A stretch of 64,000 bases of DNA from Alphaproteobacteria bacterium (GCA_019635875.1 JAHBYP010000002.1:496001-560000); one strand, 5' to 3'. Positions 26,808 through 36,211 are shown, numbered from the stretch's first letter. Notes: a model not told the origin generated them from the letters alone. Made by a program: numbers and translations.

Positions 26808-28151
26808 TCAGGAGCGCGACGTCACGACGCGATCGACCATCGCTGGCGCGATGCCGAGGTAGTTCGACGGATCACAAAGCTTCGCCAGCGCTGTGCGATC
26901 GAGGTGCTTGGTCACCGCCTCGACCTTGAGCAGCGCGTCGAGCAGCGGTGTGCCGTGTTCAGAGGCCTCGCGGCAGGCGTCGTAGACGACGTCGTGCGCC
27001 TGCTGGCGGCCGATGTGTGGTGCGAGGCCCATCATCACGGCCTCGGCGACGATCAGCCCTGAGGTGATGTCGAGGTTCCTGCGCATGCGCGCGGTGTCGA
27101 CGATCAGGCCGCCCAGCATGAACTTGGCCTGATGCAGCGCGCTCGCGGTGGCGAGGCAGGCCTCGGGGATCGCCGCCCACTCGGCGTGCCACGGGCCGGT
27201 GGCGCGCTCGAAGTCGGTGACCAGCGCGTCGATCATCAAGCCGGCCTGCTGGCGCGCGATCTTGGCGGCGGCGAGGATCAGCTCGCTGGAGATCGGGTTG
27301 CGCTTCTGCGGCATGGTGCTCGACGCGCCACGACCGTGCACGAAGGGCTCGAAGACCTCGCCGTACTCGGTCGACATCATGATCATGGTATCGAGCGCGA
27401 TCTTGCCCAAGGTGCCGCAGATCAGCGCCAGGGCGTTGACCGCCTCGGCGAAGCCGTCGCGCGCGACGTGCCAGGTGGCGGCGGGCTCGGCGAGGTTGAG
27501 CTCGCGCGCCAGCTCGCGCTGGACCGCCAGACCCTTCTCGCCGATGGAGGCCAGCGTGCCGGCGGCGCCGGCGAATTCGACGACTTCGACGCGCGGGCGC
27601 AGTTGCTTCAGGCGTTCGGCGTGCCGGTCCATCGCCGCCAGCATCACCGCCACCTTGAAGCCGAATGTCACCGGCAGCGCCTGCTGCAGATGGGTACGGC
27701 CGGCCATCGGCGTGTCGCGATGCTTGCGCGCGAGATCGGCCATGACGGTGCGCAGCACATCGACGTCGGCGGCGACGATGTCGAGGGCGGCGCGCAGCTG
27801 CAGCGCCGTCGCCGTGTCCATGATGTCCTGGGTCGTGGCGCCCCAGTGCACGTAGCGCCCGGCCTCGCCACACATCTTCGACAGCTGCGCGACGACCGGC
27901 AGGATCGGGTAGCCGACATTCTGTGTCTCGCGCTCCAGCCGATCGAAGTCGAGCTTGCCGGCATCCGCGGTACGGGCGATCGCCTCGGCGGCATCGGCCG
28001 GGATCACGCCGGCGCGGGCCTCGGCCCTGGCCAGCGCCACCTCGACCTCGACATAGCGCGCGATCAGGGTGCGATCGTCGAACACCGCGCGCATCGCCGC
28101 GGTACCGAACATGTCGCGAAACAGGATCGACTCGAAAACCGTGCTGCCCAT
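26808..28151 (-). CDS. Class II fumarase/aspartase superfamily lyase (PcaB/adenylosuccinate lyase-like)
   Basis: 447 residues with the superfamily signature GASSTMPQKRNPI (residue ~280), the second conserved block VHWGATTQDIMDTA and a third, AGRTHLQQALPVTFG. The N-terminus (IFRDMFGTAAMRAVF style) and overall length match the 3-carboxy-cis,cis-muconate cycloisomerase subgroup. No other protocatechuate genes are nearby, so PcaB is not proven; a lyase acting on a substituted succinate is equally possible. An aagggac site precedes the ATG. Confidence 0.85.
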   Translation of the reverse strand: MGSTVFESILFRDMFGTAAMRAVFDDRTLIARYVEVEVALARAEARAGVIPADAAEAIARTADAGKLDFDRLERETQNVGYPILPVVAQLSKMCGEAGRYVHWGATTQDIMDTATALQLRAALDIVAADVDVLRTVMADLARKHRDTPMAGRTHLQQALPVTFGFKVAVMLAAMDRHAERLKQLRPRVEVVEFAGAAGTLASIGEKGLAVQRELARELNLAEPAATWHVARDGFAEAVNALALICGTLGKIALDTMIMMSTEYGEVFEPFVHGRGASSTMPQKRNPISSELILAAAKIARQQAGLMIDALVTDFERATGPWHAEWAAIPEACLATASALHQAKFMLGGLIVDTARMRRNLDITSGLIVAEAVMMGLAPHIGRQQAHDVVYDACREASEHGTPLLDALLKVEAVTKHLDRTALAKLCDPSNYLGIAPAMVDRVVTSRS

Positions 28152-28307
28152 GTCCCTTCCCCGATACGCGCGGCGGCACCTTGCCGATGGCCAGCCATCA
28201 CGTCCAGCCGGCCAGTGGCACAGTCGTCATGTTTCTGATAGAATTCTTACTAATCTGCATGGGCACGGCGGTGGACGCCGCCGTTGGTCAATCCCGGAAC
28301 GCCGAGA

Positions 28308-29909
28308 ATGACGTCGGACCGTCGCTTCGCATGGGCGTGGCTTGCCGCCCTGGCTGGATTCCTCGTCGTGTCGCTCTGCGGCGCAGCGTTGCAGGCGCGC
28401 GAGGTGCGCATCGCGCTGGTGATCGGCAACAGCGCCTACAGCAATGCCGAGGTCCTGAAGAATCCCGTGAACGACGCAAGGGCGATGGCCACGGCGCTGA
28501 CGGCGGCCGGCTTCGAGGTCATCCTGCGCGAGAACGCCACGCGCCGCGCCTTCGTCGAGGCGCTGCATGAGTTCGCCGGCAAGGTGCCGCCGGGCGGCGT
28601 GGGCCTGTTCTATTTCGCCGGACATGGCCTGCAGGTGCGCGGCGTCAACTACCTGCTGCCGGTCGACGTAGCACTCGCCAACGAATACGACCTCAAATAC
28701 GAGTCGATCGACGTCAACGACGTGCTCGATCGCCTCGAGGAGTCGCGCGCCCGGCTTAGCCTCGTGGTGCTCGACGCCTGCCGCAACAATCCCTTCACCC
28801 GCCGCTTCCGCGCGACGACGCGCGGCCTGGCGCAGACCGACGCGCCGCGCGGCACGGTGATCGCCTACGCCACCGCACCTGGCGACACCGCCGCCGATGG
28901 CGACGGCGACAACGGCGTCTACACGGCGGAGCTGCTCAAGGCCATGGCCGTGCCCGGCTTGACGCTCGAGGAAGTCTTCAAGCGCACCATCGACGGCGTT
29001 GCCGCGGCGACCGCGAGCAAGCAGACGCCCTGGGTGAGTTCCTCGTTCCGGGGCGACTTCTACTTCCACCCCGCGGCGGCGGCCGCGACCAACACCGCCC
29101 CGGGCGCCGCGCCGTCTGCCGCATCGCCCGAGGCGCTCGAGCTGGCGGCGTGGAGCGCCATCGCCGGCAGCAGCAACCCGGCGATGTTCGAAGTCTTCCT
29201 CAAGCGCTTTCCCGATGGCGTCTACGCCGATTTCGCGCGCGCGCGGCTGACCGAGCTGCAGGCCGCGGCTGCCGCGCCCGCGCCGTCATCCGCCGCCACG
29301 GACGAGCAGCGGGAAATGGCGCTCAAGCTCAGCGAGCTCGATCGTCGCCGCATCCAGGCGGCGCTGACCACCCAGGGGTTCGACACCATGGGCACCGACG
29401 GCGTGCTGGGGCCGCGGTCGCGGCAGATGATCGCCAACTGGCAGCGCGCCCGCGCCGAGTCGCCGACCGGCTTCCTGACCGCGGCGCAGGCGGCGCTGCT
29501 GTCGAAGGACGGCGATGCCGCCCTGGACAGGCTCGAGGAGGAGCGGCGCAAGGCGGCACCGCAGATATCCTCCGTCGCGCCCGCCGGTCCGACGACCTCG
29601 TTCGAGGGCCGCTGGGCCGGCCAGGTCTGCCGCAACGACGCCTGCCGGCCGGCCAACATGCAGATCGCAAAGAACCGGCTGAGCGGCGTGGCTGTCGGCA
29701 AAGGCTCGCCACAGACGCTGGATGGCGCCATCGAGGCGGATGGCCAGGTGCGCATGCGCTACGCCGGAATCGCACCGCCCGGCACGCCGCGCGCCGGCAA
29801 TCCCTTCGACCACACGCTGACCGGCAGGATCGAGGGCGACACGCTGACGGCGAGTTCCAACTATCCCGGCGGCGTGACGTTTCGTCTGACGGCGCGCCGA
29901 CTGCCCTGA
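28308..29909 (+). CDS. Exported caspase-like protein (peptidase C14 family) with PG-binding-like domain
   Basis: 533 residues. Residues 1-30 are a signal peptide or membrane anchor. Residues 32-245 are a caspase-like p20 domain with the catalytic dyad H106 (FYFAGHGLQ) and C158 (VVLDACRNNPF), plus ALVIGNSAY and LKNPVNDARAMATAL. A Pro/Ala linker follows, then a peptidoglycan-binding-like repeat near residue 350 (RRIQAALTTQGFDTMGTDG). The C-terminal ~110 residues form an unassigned beta-rich domain with two cysteines (GQVCRNDACRPAN). Orthocaspases cut after basic residues; the substrate here is unknown. ATG 28308 fits the signal; a TTG start at 28284 is unlikely. Confidence 0.85.
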   Translation: MTSDRRFAWAWLAALAGFLVVSLCGAALQAREVRIALVIGNSAYSNAEVLKNPVNDARAMATALTAAGFEVILRENATRRAFVEALHEFAGKVPPGGVGLFYFAGHGLQVRGVNYLLPVDVALANEYDLKYESIDVNDVLDRLEESRARLSLVVLDACRNNPFTRRFRATTRGLAQTDAPRGTVIAYATAPGDTAADGDGDNGVYTAELLKAMAVPGLTLEEVFKRTIDGVAAATASKQTPWVSSSFRGDFYFHPAAAAATNTAPGAAPSAASPEALELAAWSAIAGSSNPAMFEVFLKRFPDGVYADFARARLTELQAAAAAPAPSSAATDEQREMALKLSELDRRRIQAALTTQGFDTMGTDGVLGPRSRQMIANWQRARAESPTGFLTAAQAALLSKDGDAALDRLEEERRKAAPQISSVAPAGPTTSFEGRWAGQVCRNDACRPANMQIAKNRLSGVAVGKGSPQTLDGAIEADGQVRMRYAGIAPPGTPRAGNPFDHTLTGRIEGDTLTASSNYPGGVTFRLTARRLP

Positions 29910-29926
29910 GGCCGGGTGCCGGGGCG

Positions 29927-30508
29927 TCAGTCGAAATCCTGCGCCAGCGCCGCGCGCACGGAGTCGGGCATCAGCGCCATGTGGCCGTAATTCTCGTGCG
30001 TGAAGCCCACCACGATCTCCGTCCCGGGCGCGCGGAACTTGGCGATCTGCTCCGGCGTGAACGGGAAGTGCACGAACTGCACCGATGAGGCCTTGCCGTC
30101 GGCACGGGTGCGCTCCTGGTCGTCCTCGGCCGCGCCCTTCACGGTCTCGCCGGCGAAGCGGATGACCATGGTGTGCTCGATGCCGCCCAGGCCCGCCAGC
30201 ACCCGCGCGCGGCGCACCGGGTCGTCGATCTCCAGCATCACCGTGGCGGTGAGCTCGCGGCCGTCGGGGATCAGCGGATTGTAGGCGGCGAGCTCGTCCG
30301 GCACCTGCTGCGCGCCGCCCTTCTCGATGTAGAGCATCTCCTGCACCTGGTGCAGCATGGTGTCGAAGCTCTCGAAGTAGAAGGTCGCGAACGGCCCAAC
30401 CTCGAGCCGCCGGTTCTTCTTCAGCGCCGTGATCGCCGAGCGCCGCTCGGCGCGGATCTTCACGTAGTCGGGCAGCGGCAGGATGTCGGCTTCGGTGATC
30501 TTGCGCAT
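29927..30508 (-). CDS. DUF3501 family protein
   Basis: 193 residues: MRKITEADILPLPDYVKIRA, then RRLEVGPFATFYFESFDTM, EMLYIEKG, NPLIPDGRELTATVMLEI and VQFVHFPFTPEQIAKF. These blocks fit the DUF3501 family, often found beside rubrerythrin and the CCG-type Fe-S oxidoreductase in alphaproteobacteria. Function unknown; gene context points to oxidative stress. ATG 30508 is preferred since the residues from 30607 onwards do not fit and the family begins here. It lies 5 bp after the small exported protein gene. Confidence 0.85.
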   Translation of the reverse strand: MRKITEADILPLPDYVKIRAERRSAITALKKNRRLEVGPFATFYFESFDTMLHQVQEMLYIEKGGAQQVPDELAAYNPLIPDGRELTATVMLEIDDPVRRARVLAGLGGIEHTMVIRFAGETVKGAAEDDQERTRADGKASSVQFVHFPFTPEQIAKFRAPGTEIVVGFTHENYGHMALMPDSVRAALAQDFD

Positions 30509-30513
30509 GGTCT

Positions 30514-30873
30514 TCAGTTCGGTGACTTGCGGATGCGGTTGGGGTGCAAGTGTTCGATGACCTTGTGAACGGCGATACCCAGGGAAGTATCGGGATTGTC
30601 GGCACAATATTTGCCCACCATCCCGTACATGCTCTCCGGAGTCGTGTTACCGACGATGTGATAGTTGTCCGGCGTCGCACGGTTGAGCGCCGTGACATAG
30701 CCGGCCATCCACGTGTGCGCGAAGAGCTTTTGCTGATCGGTCGCCTGGGAGTACTGCTGGCACTTCACGCTGCCTGCACCGATGATGTGATAGCGGCCGT
30801 TGGGATCCGCGGCATGCGCACCGGCAGCCACCAGCGAGAAAACCAGAGCGCACACCAAATCTGAAACCCTCAT
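30514..30873 (-). CDS. Small exported protein (possibly Rap1a/Tai or HdeA-like)
   Basis: 119 residues with signal peptide MRVSDLVCALVFSLVAAGAHA and a mature helical domain carrying two cysteines (C38, C90) that could form a disulfide, and HTWMAGYVTALNRA in between. The size, the two cysteines and the helical WxxGY block recall Rap1a/Tai-type periplasmic immunity proteins or HdeA, but I do not recognise it with confidence. A ggaggaaacg site precedes the ATG. It is inserted between the Fe-S oxidoreductase and DUF3501 genes of the Irr-linked cluster. Confidence 0.7.
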   Translation of the reverse strand: MRVSDLVCALVFSLVAAGAHAADPNGRYHIIGAGSVKCQQYSQATDQQKLFAHTWMAGYVTALNRATPDNYHIVGNTTPESMYGMVGKYCADNPDTSLGIAVHKVIEHLHPNRIRKSPN

Positions 30874-30887
30874 CGTTTCCTCCTCCG

Positions 30888-32237
30888 CTACATCAATCCG
30901 TAAGCCTTGGCGAACAGCTCGATCGGATGGTGTGGCCGGGACGGCTTCGGCGGCTCGTCCTCGGCGGTCAGCTGCATCACCTGCAGCAGGTGATCCGCCG
31001 CCAGCGGGCATTCCGAGGCGACGAAGGGTGTGTTGTTGCGCAACGCCTGCTGCGCCGCCGGCCTGCCGACCTTGACCGCGACGTCGAAATTCTCGGTGCG
31101 TGAGCCCCAGATGCCGCCATGGCCCGAGCAGCGCTCGACCACCGCGACGCGCGTCTTCGGCACCAGGCGCAGCATCTCGGCCGCCTTGGCGCCCATGTTC
31201 TGCGCCCGCGAATGGCAGGCGAGATGCACCGTGACGCCGCCCTCCAGCGCTGTGAGGCCGGGCGCTAGGCCCTCCTTCTTGGCGATGTCGACGACGTATT
31301 CGCTGATGTCGAACGTCGCCTGCGACAGGCGCTTGACGTTGGCATCGTCGGGCACGATCAGCGGCCATTCGAACTTCAGCATCAGCGCGCAGGACGGCGT
31401 GAGCGCGATCACGTCGTAGCCCTTGTCGACCCAGGTCAGCAGCTCGGCCGAGACCTTGCGCGAGGCCGTGGCTACGGCTTCGAGATCGCCGAGCTCCAGC
31501 TTGGGCATGCCGCAGCAGGCCGGATGCGCCACCTCGGTCTCGACGCCCAGCCGGGCCAGCACCGCGCGCGAGGCCTGGCCGATATCGGTGTTGTTGAAGT
31601 TCACGAAGCAGGTCGCGTAGAGCACCGCCTTGCGCTTGCCAAAGGCCGGCGCCTCGCGATTGACCGCCACGCTCTCGCGCCGCGCGCGATTGAGCAGCGT
31701 CTCGTCGGCGTAGCGCGGCAGGCGCGCACCGTGATGGATGCCGGCGACCTTCTCCAGCACGCGGCGCGTGCCGGCGTTCTTTTCGTCGGTCGCCCAGTTG
31801 GCGACGCCCGAGACGATGTTGGCCAGCTTGCCGTTGCGGTCGGTCTCGGCGAGCTGGCGCTCGATGAAGCCGGCGCCGCCCTTCTTCCTCGCCTCGACTG
31901 CACGGTGGCGCAGCATCAGATGCGGGAAGTCGAGCGCCCATTCGTGCGGCGGCACGTAGGGACACTTGGTCATGAAGCACAGGTCGCACAGCGTGCAGGC
32001 CTCGACGACCCTGCCGAAATCCTCGTGCCTCACGCCGTCGAGCTCGCCGCTCGGGCTGTTGTCGACCAGATCGAAGAGGCGCGGGAAGGAGTCGCAGAGA
32101 TTGAAGCAGCGGCGGCAGCCGTGACAGATGTCGAATACCCGCTCCATCTCCTTCTGAAGCTTGGCCTCGTCCCAGAAATCGGCGTCCTGCCAACCCAGGG
32201 GATGCCGGGTCGGCGCCTCGAGGCTGCCCTCGCGCAT
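30888..32237 (-). CDS. Fe-S oxidoreductase with two 4Fe-4S clusters and CCG domains (GlpC/HdrB-like)
   Basis: 449 residues. N-terminal 4Fe-4S motifs are CHGCRRCFNLCDSFPRLF and CTLCDLCFMTKCPYVPP. Two CCG-type domains follow: AHPACCGMPKLELGD and, in variant form, VERCSGHGGIWG, where one Cys of the CCG pair is replaced by Ser. The layout resembles GlpC and heterodisulfide-reductase subunits that pass electrons to thiol or flavin partners. ATG 32237 has a ggagg site. It is cotranscribed in order with the small exported protein and DUF3501, downstream of rubrerythrin; together they probably counter peroxide. Confidence 0.88.
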   Translation of the reverse strand: MREGSLEAPTRHPLGWQDADFWDEAKLQKEMERVFDICHGCRRCFNLCDSFPRLFDLVDNSPSGELDGVRHEDFGRVVEACTLCDLCFMTKCPYVPPHEWALDFPHLMLRHRAVEARKKGGAGFIERQLAETDRNGKLANIVSGVANWATDEKNAGTRRVLEKVAGIHHGARLPRYADETLLNRARRESVAVNREAPAFGKRKAVLYATCFVNFNNTDIGQASRAVLARLGVETEVAHPACCGMPKLELGDLEAVATASRKVSAELLTWVDKGYDVIALTPSCALMLKFEWPLIVPDDANVKRLSQATFDISEYVVDIAKKEGLAPGLTALEGGVTVHLACHSRAQNMGAKAAEMLRLVPKTRVAVVERCSGHGGIWGSRTENFDVAVKVGRPAAQQALRNNTPFVASECPLAADHLLQVMQLTAEDEPPKPSRPHHPIELFAKAYGLM

Positions 32238-32277
32238 CGATCCTCCGTACGCAACGCCGAACGCCGCCAGACCCCTT

Positions 32278-32342
32278 GTCATCCCGAGCGTAGCGAGGGA
32301 TCCAGGCTCACCCTGGATCCCTCGCTACGCTCGGGATGACAG
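32278..32342. repeat. Palindromic intergenic repeat, family A, copy 4 (near-perfect 65 bp)
   Basis: Arms of 29 bp (gtcatcccgagcgtagcgag... and its complement to 32340) pair almost perfectly around a loop of a few bases. It is the best preserved copy, lying between the rubrerythrin terminator and the Fe-S oxidoreductase start, 41 bp upstream of its ATG. Confidence 0.9.
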
Positions 32343-32364
32343 TCTGTGCCGCAGGGCCAACGCG

Positions 32365-32397
32365 AAAAACGCGACGGGAGCCCAGCCGGCTCCCGTC
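32365..32397 (-). terminator. Rho-independent terminator of rubrerythrin
   Basis: On the minus strand the stem gacgggagc / gctcccgtc (32373-32397, 7-nt loop) is followed by gcgttttt, giving the U-run. It closes the rubrerythrin transcript and implies that the Fe-S oxidoreductase needs partial read-through or its own promoter. Confidence 0.75.
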
Positions 32398-32410
32398 GTC
32401 CTTGCGGTGG

Positions 32411-32830
32411 TTACGACAGGGTGTCGAGCGCCTTCTGGAAGCGGCCGGCGTGGCTCTTCTCCGCCTTGGCGAGCGTCTCGAACCAGTCGGCGATCTCGCC
32501 GAAGCCCTCTTCGCGGGCGGTGCGTGCCATGCCCGGGTACATATCGGTGTACTCGTGCGTCTCGCCGGCGATGGCGGCTTTCAGATTGGCGCCGGTCTCG
32601 CCGATCGGCAGGCCGGTCGCGGGATCGCCGACCGCCTCGAGGAATTCCAGGTGGCCGTGGGCGTGGCCGGTCTCGCCTTCGGCGGTCGAGCGGAACACGG
32701 CGGCGACATCGTTGTAGCCCTCCACATCGGCCTTCTGGGCGAAGTACAGGTAGCGCCGGTTGGCCTGGCTCTCGCCAGCGAACGCCGCCTTCAGATTGCC
32801 CTCGGTCTTCGAACCGCCAAGCTTTGCCAT
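32411..32830 (-). CDS. Rubrerythrin family protein (ferritin-like domain only)
   Basis: 139 residues. The ferritin-like diiron site is visible in [31 protein letters not shown] and [13 protein letters not shown], giving the paired E/H ligands. It lacks the C-terminal rubredoxin domain of classical rubrerythrins, as is common in alphaproteobacteria. Function: peroxide reduction, with electrons probably from a nearby partner such as the Fe-S oxidoreductase. A perfect Irr box lies 78 bp upstream, so the gene is probably repressed under iron limitation or otherwise Irr-controlled. Confidence 0.92.
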   Translation of the reverse strand: MAKLGGSKTEGNLKAAFAGESQANRRYLYFAQKADVEGYNDVAAVFRSTAEGETGHAHGHLEFLEAVGDPATGLPIGETGANLKAAIAGETHEYTDMYPGMARTAREEGFGEIADWFETLAKAEKSHAGRFQKALDTLS

Positions 32831-32907
32831 GGTCCTCTCCCTCGTGCTTGCGCCGACAGGGCGCCGTCGCGCCCGGTATAGGAACCGGCCCGCGGGCGGT
32901 CAATGAT

Positions 32908-32924
32908 TTTAGAATCTTTCTAAA
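32908..32924. promoter_or_regulatory. Iron control element (Irr box) TTTAGAA-N3-TTCTAAA
   Basis: Perfect 7-bp inverted repeat TTTAGAA TCT TTCTAAA at 32908-32924, the ICE consensus for Irr in Rhizobiales. It sits in the promoter region of the rubrerythrin gene (start 32830) and just downstream of the Irr stop (32952). It links heme/iron status to the rubrerythrin gene and possibly the genes behind it. Confidence 0.9.
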
Positions 32925-32951
32925 CTGAGAATGAGTTGCAGCCGCAAAACC

Positions 32952-33365
32952 CTACTTGCGGACGCGCACCACCACGTCGACCCGCTCGATGCGCAGGCCT
33001 TCGGGGGCATCCGGCAGCCTGGCCAGCACCACCTGCTCGGCCGGAATGTCGACCAGGACGCTGTCGCCCTCGATGAGGAAATGGTGGTGGGCCGAGACGT
33101 TGGTGTCGAAGTAGATGCGGCCCGGCCCGGCCGAAACCTCGCGCAGCAGGCCGGCGGCGGTGAACTGGTTGAGCGTGTTGTAGACCGTCGCCAGCGAGAC
33201 CTTGGCGCCATCGCGCCGCGCCTCGGCGTGCAGCTGCTCGGCCGTGACATGGCGGTCGCGGCCGTCGCCGAACAGCAGGGTCGCCAGGGCCAGACGCTGC
33301 CGCGTGGGCCTGAGCCCCGCGCTGCGCAGCCGGGCCGGAACGGCGTTCTGGGGCGACGTGGTCAT
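32952..33365 (-). CDS. irr: Fur-family regulator, Irr type
   Basis: 137-residue Fur-superfamily protein. The winged helix is LRPTRQRLALATLLF and VSLATVYNTLNQFTAAGLL; the second half has GRIYFDTNVSAHHHFLIEG with the HHH metal/heme-binding triad typical of Irr. The heme regulatory motif (GCFPGH-like) seen in Bradyrhizobium is absent, as in most other species. Neighbouring fabA on the other strand and an ICE box downstream strongly support Irr. Start 33365 (MTTSPQNAV) fits the family; readings from 33446 add unlikely residues. Confidence 0.92.
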   Translation of the reverse strand: MTTSPQNAVPARLRSAGLRPTRQRLALATLLFGDGRDRHVTAEQLHAEARRDGAKVSLATVYNTLNQFTAAGLLREVSAGPGRIYFDTNVSAHHHFLIEGDSVLVDIPAEQVVLARLPDAPEGLRIERVDVVVRVRK

Positions 33366-33565
33366 CGCCTCGTCATATGCCACCGCGCGGCTCCGATGCC
33401 TAGAGGAGCCACCGTGATTTGTCGCCGCGTGATGTCCGGCTTCCACCCTAAGTCTTTGACGGACCGGGAATTGCCATTTGCCACCGCAGCCCTATTTGTT
33501 AGAAGCCACGAGGGGTCGCGACATAGATCCCGGCAGCGATTCCCAAAGACCAGCGCGAGATCGAC

Positions 33566-34090
33566 GTGGACGCGATCGTTACCAAGAACAGCTACGGCTA
33601 CGACGACCTGATCAGGTGTGCCAAGGGCCTGCTCTTCGGCCCCGGCAACGCGCAGCTTCCGCTGCCGCCGATGCTGATGTTCGACCGCATCGTCCATATC
33701 GACGACAAGGGCGGCAAGTACGGCAAGGGCGAGATCGTCGCCGAGCTCGACGTCAAGCCCGACCTCTGGTTCTTCCCGGTGCACTTCCAGGGCGATCCGG
33801 TGATGCCGGGCTGCCTCGGCCTCGACGCCATGTGGCAGATGGTCGGCTTCTTCCTCGGCTGGCTGAAGGCGCCGGGCAAGGGCCGCGCGCTGGGCGTCGG
33901 CGAGGTCAAGTTCACCGGCATGGTGACGCCCTCGATCAAGCGCGTGACCTACCGCGTCAGCATGAAGCGCGTCTTTCTGCGCAAGCTCGTGCTCGGCGTC
34001 GCCGATGGCGTGCTCGAAGCCGACGGGCAACCGGCCTTCGAGGTCAGCGACATGAAGGTCGGCTTGTTCCAGCCGCAGGCGGCGGGCTGA
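33566..34090 (+). CDS. fabA: 3-hydroxydecanoyl-[ACP] dehydratase/isomerase
   Basis: 174-residue hot-dog enzyme that dehydrates 3-hydroxydecanoyl-ACP and isomerises it for unsaturated fatty acid synthesis. The active site is H73 and D87 in [35 protein letters not shown] is the family start. GTG 33566 gives a normal N-terminus; an in-frame stop at 33524 limits extension. It is 1 bp from fabB and divergent from irr, the usual Rhizobiales order. Confidence 0.96.
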   Translation: MDAIVTKNSYGYDDLIRCAKGLLFGPGNAQLPLPPMLMFDRIVHIDDKGGKYGKGEIVAELDVKPDLWFFPVHFQGDPVMPGCLGLDAMWQMVGFFLGWLKAPGKGRALGVGEVKFTGMVTPSIKRVTYRVSMKRVFLRKLVLGVADGVLEADGQPAFEVSDMKVGLFQPQAAG

Positions 34091-34091
34091 G

Positions 34092-35315
34092 ATGCGCCGC
34101 GTCGTCGTCACCGGCCTGGGCATCGTCTCGAGCATCGGCAGCAACGCCGCCGAGGTCACCGAGAGCCTGAAGGCCGGCCGCTCGGGCATCGAGTTCGTGC
34201 CCGAGTACAAGGAGCGCGGCTTCCGCAGCCAGGTCGCCGGCACCTTGAAGGTCGACGTCGAGAAAGTGGTCGACCGCCGCCTGCGCCGTTTCATGGGCGA
34301 CGGCGCCGCCTTCGCCTGGCTGGCGATGAAGGAAGCCATCGCCGACGCCGGCCTCGACGAGGCCACCATCAAGTCCGAGCGCACGGCACTGATCGCCGGC
34401 TCCGGCGGTCCCAGCACCAAGGCGATCGTCGAGGCCGCCGACACGGCGCGCGAGAAAGGCCCCAAGCGCGTCGGCCCGTTCGTCGTGCCCAAGGCGATGT
34501 CGAGCACGGTGTCGGCCAATCTCGGCACGGCCTTCGGCGTGCGCGGCCCCAGCTACTCGATCAGCTCCGCCTGCTCGACCTCGGCGCACTGCATCGGCAA
34601 TGCCTACGAGACCATTCTGCTGGGCAAGGCCGACGTCGCCTTCGCCGGCGGCGGCGAGGAGCTCGACTGGCGCCTGTCGGTGCTGTTCGACGCCATGCCG
34701 GCGATGTCCGCGGGCTTCAATGAGCAGCCGACGCGCGCCTCGCGCGCCTACGACAAGGACCGCGACGGCTTCGTGATCTCCGGCGGCGGCGGCATCGTCG
34801 TGCTCGAGGACTACGAGCGCGCCCGCGCGCGCGGCGCGAAGATGTACGGCGAGATCGTCGGCTACGGCGCCACCGCAGACGGCGCCGACATGGTGGCGCC
34901 CTCGGGCGAGGGCGCGGTGCGCTGCATGCGCATGGCGCTGGGCGGCTCGGGCCACAACCGCCCGGTCGACTACATCAACACGCACGGCACCAGCACGCCG
35001 GTGGGCGACATCACCGAGCTCGACGCTATCCGCGAGGTCTTCAAGGACCGCCTGCCGACGGTGAGCTCGACCAAGTCGATGACCGGCCACAGCCAGGGCG
35101 CCACCGGCGCGCACGAGGCGATCTACACGCTCCTGATGCTGCAGCACGACTTCATCGCGCCCTCGATCAACATCGACAATCTCGATCCCGGAGTCGGCGA
35201 CTACCCGATCGCGCGCGCGCGCGTCGACGACGCGGGACTCGAGCGCGTGATGTCCAACAGCTTCGGCTTTGGCGGCACCAACGCGGTGCTGCTGTTTCAG
35301 AGGGTCGGCGCATGA
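34092..35315 (+). CDS. fabB: 3-oxoacyl-[ACP] synthase I
   Basis: 407-residue condensing enzyme that elongates unsaturated acyl-ACP. The Cys-His-His triad is visible: C161 in [13 protein letters not shown], His in [11 protein letters not shown] and His in [15 protein letters not shown], with [13 protein letters not shown] at the end. It follows fabA by 1 bp and overlaps fabI by 4 bp, so the three are one operon. Confidence 0.96.
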   Translation: MRRVVVTGLGIVSSIGSNAAEVTESLKAGRSGIEFVPEYKERGFRSQVAGTLKVDVEKVVDRRLRRFMGDGAAFAWLAMKEAIADAGLDEATIKSERTALIAGSGGPSTKAIVEAADTAREKGPKRVGPFVVPKAMSSTVSANLGTAFGVRGPSYSISSACSTSAHCIGNAYETILLGKADVAFAGGGEELDWRLSVLFDAMPAMSAGFNEQPTRASRAYDKDRDGFVISGGGGIVVLEDYERARARGAKMYGEIVGYGATADGADMVAPSGEGAVRCMRMALGGSGHNRPVDYINTHGTSTPVGDITELDAIREVFKDRLPTVSSTKSMTGHSQGATGAHEAIYTLLMLQHDFIAPSINIDNLDPGVGDYPIARARVDDAGLERVMSNSFGFGGTNAVLLFQRVGA

Positions 35316-36172
35316 GCCCCGATTCGGTCAGTGGCGCATCGGCGGCGGACGCCGCGGGCAGGGCCTCGGGCCTGATGACCGGCCGCCGCGGCCTGATCAT
35401 GGGCGTGGCCAACGACCGCTCGATCGCCTGGGGCATCGCCAAGGCCTGCCACGCCGCGGGTGCGGAACTCGCCTTCACCTACCAGGGCGACGTGTTCGGC
35501 CAGCGGGTCAAGCCGCTGGTCGGCAAGCTCGGCGCCAAGCTCGTGCTACCGGCCGATGTCGAGGACGATGCCAGTCTCGACCAGCTGTTCGAGACCCTGA
35601 AGAAGGAGTGGGGCCGGCTCGACTTCCTCGTGCACGCCATCGCCTATTCCGACAAGGACGAGCTCAAGGGCCGCTACGTCGACACCAGCCGCGCCAATTT
35701 CCAGCGCAGCCTGACCATCTCCTGCTTCTCGCTCACCGACCTGGCGCGGCGCGCGCAGCCCCTGATGACCAACGGCGGCAGCCTGATCACGCTCACCTAC
35801 AGCGGTGCGCGTCACGTGATGCCGAGCTACAACGTGATGGGCGTCGCCAAGGCCGCGCTCGAGGCCAGCGTGCGCTACCTCGCGGCCGACCTCGGCCCGC
35901 ACAGGATCCGCGTCAACGCCATCTCCGCGGGTCCGATGCGCACGCTCGCCGCCGCGGTGATCGGCGATGGCCGCTACGTCTATCGCACGACGCGCGAGGT
36001 GGCGCCGCTCCGCCGCAACATCGACCAGGCCGATGTCGGCGGCGCCGCGCTCTATCTGCTGTCGGATCTGTCGGCCGGCGTTACCGGCGAAGTGCACCAC
36101 GTCGACTCGGGCTATCACGTGATGGGCATGGCGCCGCCTTCCGCGGCTGCCGGCGGCAACGGCGAGGAATAG
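35312..36172 (+). CDS. fabI: Enoyl-[ACP] reductase (NADH)
   Basis: 286-residue SDR-type enoyl reductase completing the elongation cycle. Motifs are [20 protein letters not shown] (cofactor site), the [12 protein letters not shown] active-site lysine block and [15 protein letters not shown]. The first 21 residues are a non-conserved extension; M22 (35375) is an alternative start. The ATG at 35312 overlaps the fabB stop, which supports it. FabI is the target of triclosan-type inhibitors. Confidence 0.95.
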   Translation: MSPDSVSGASAADAAGRASGLMTGRRGLIMGVANDRSIAWGIAKACHAAGAELAFTYQGDVFGQRVKPLVGKLGAKLVLPADVEDDASLDQLFETLKKEWGRLDFLVHAIAYSDKDELKGRYVDTSRANFQRSLTISCFSLTDLARRAQPLMTNGGSLITLTYSGARHVMPSYNVMGVAKAALEASVRYLAADLGPHRIRVNAISAGPMRTLAAAVIGDGRYVYRTTREVAPLRRNIDQADVGGAALYLLSDLSAGVTGEVHHVDSGYHVMGMAPPSAAAGGNGEE

Positions 36173-36211
36173 GCGACGGGGCCGCGCGAGAACGGCCCGG
36201 GATGTGCTGAG

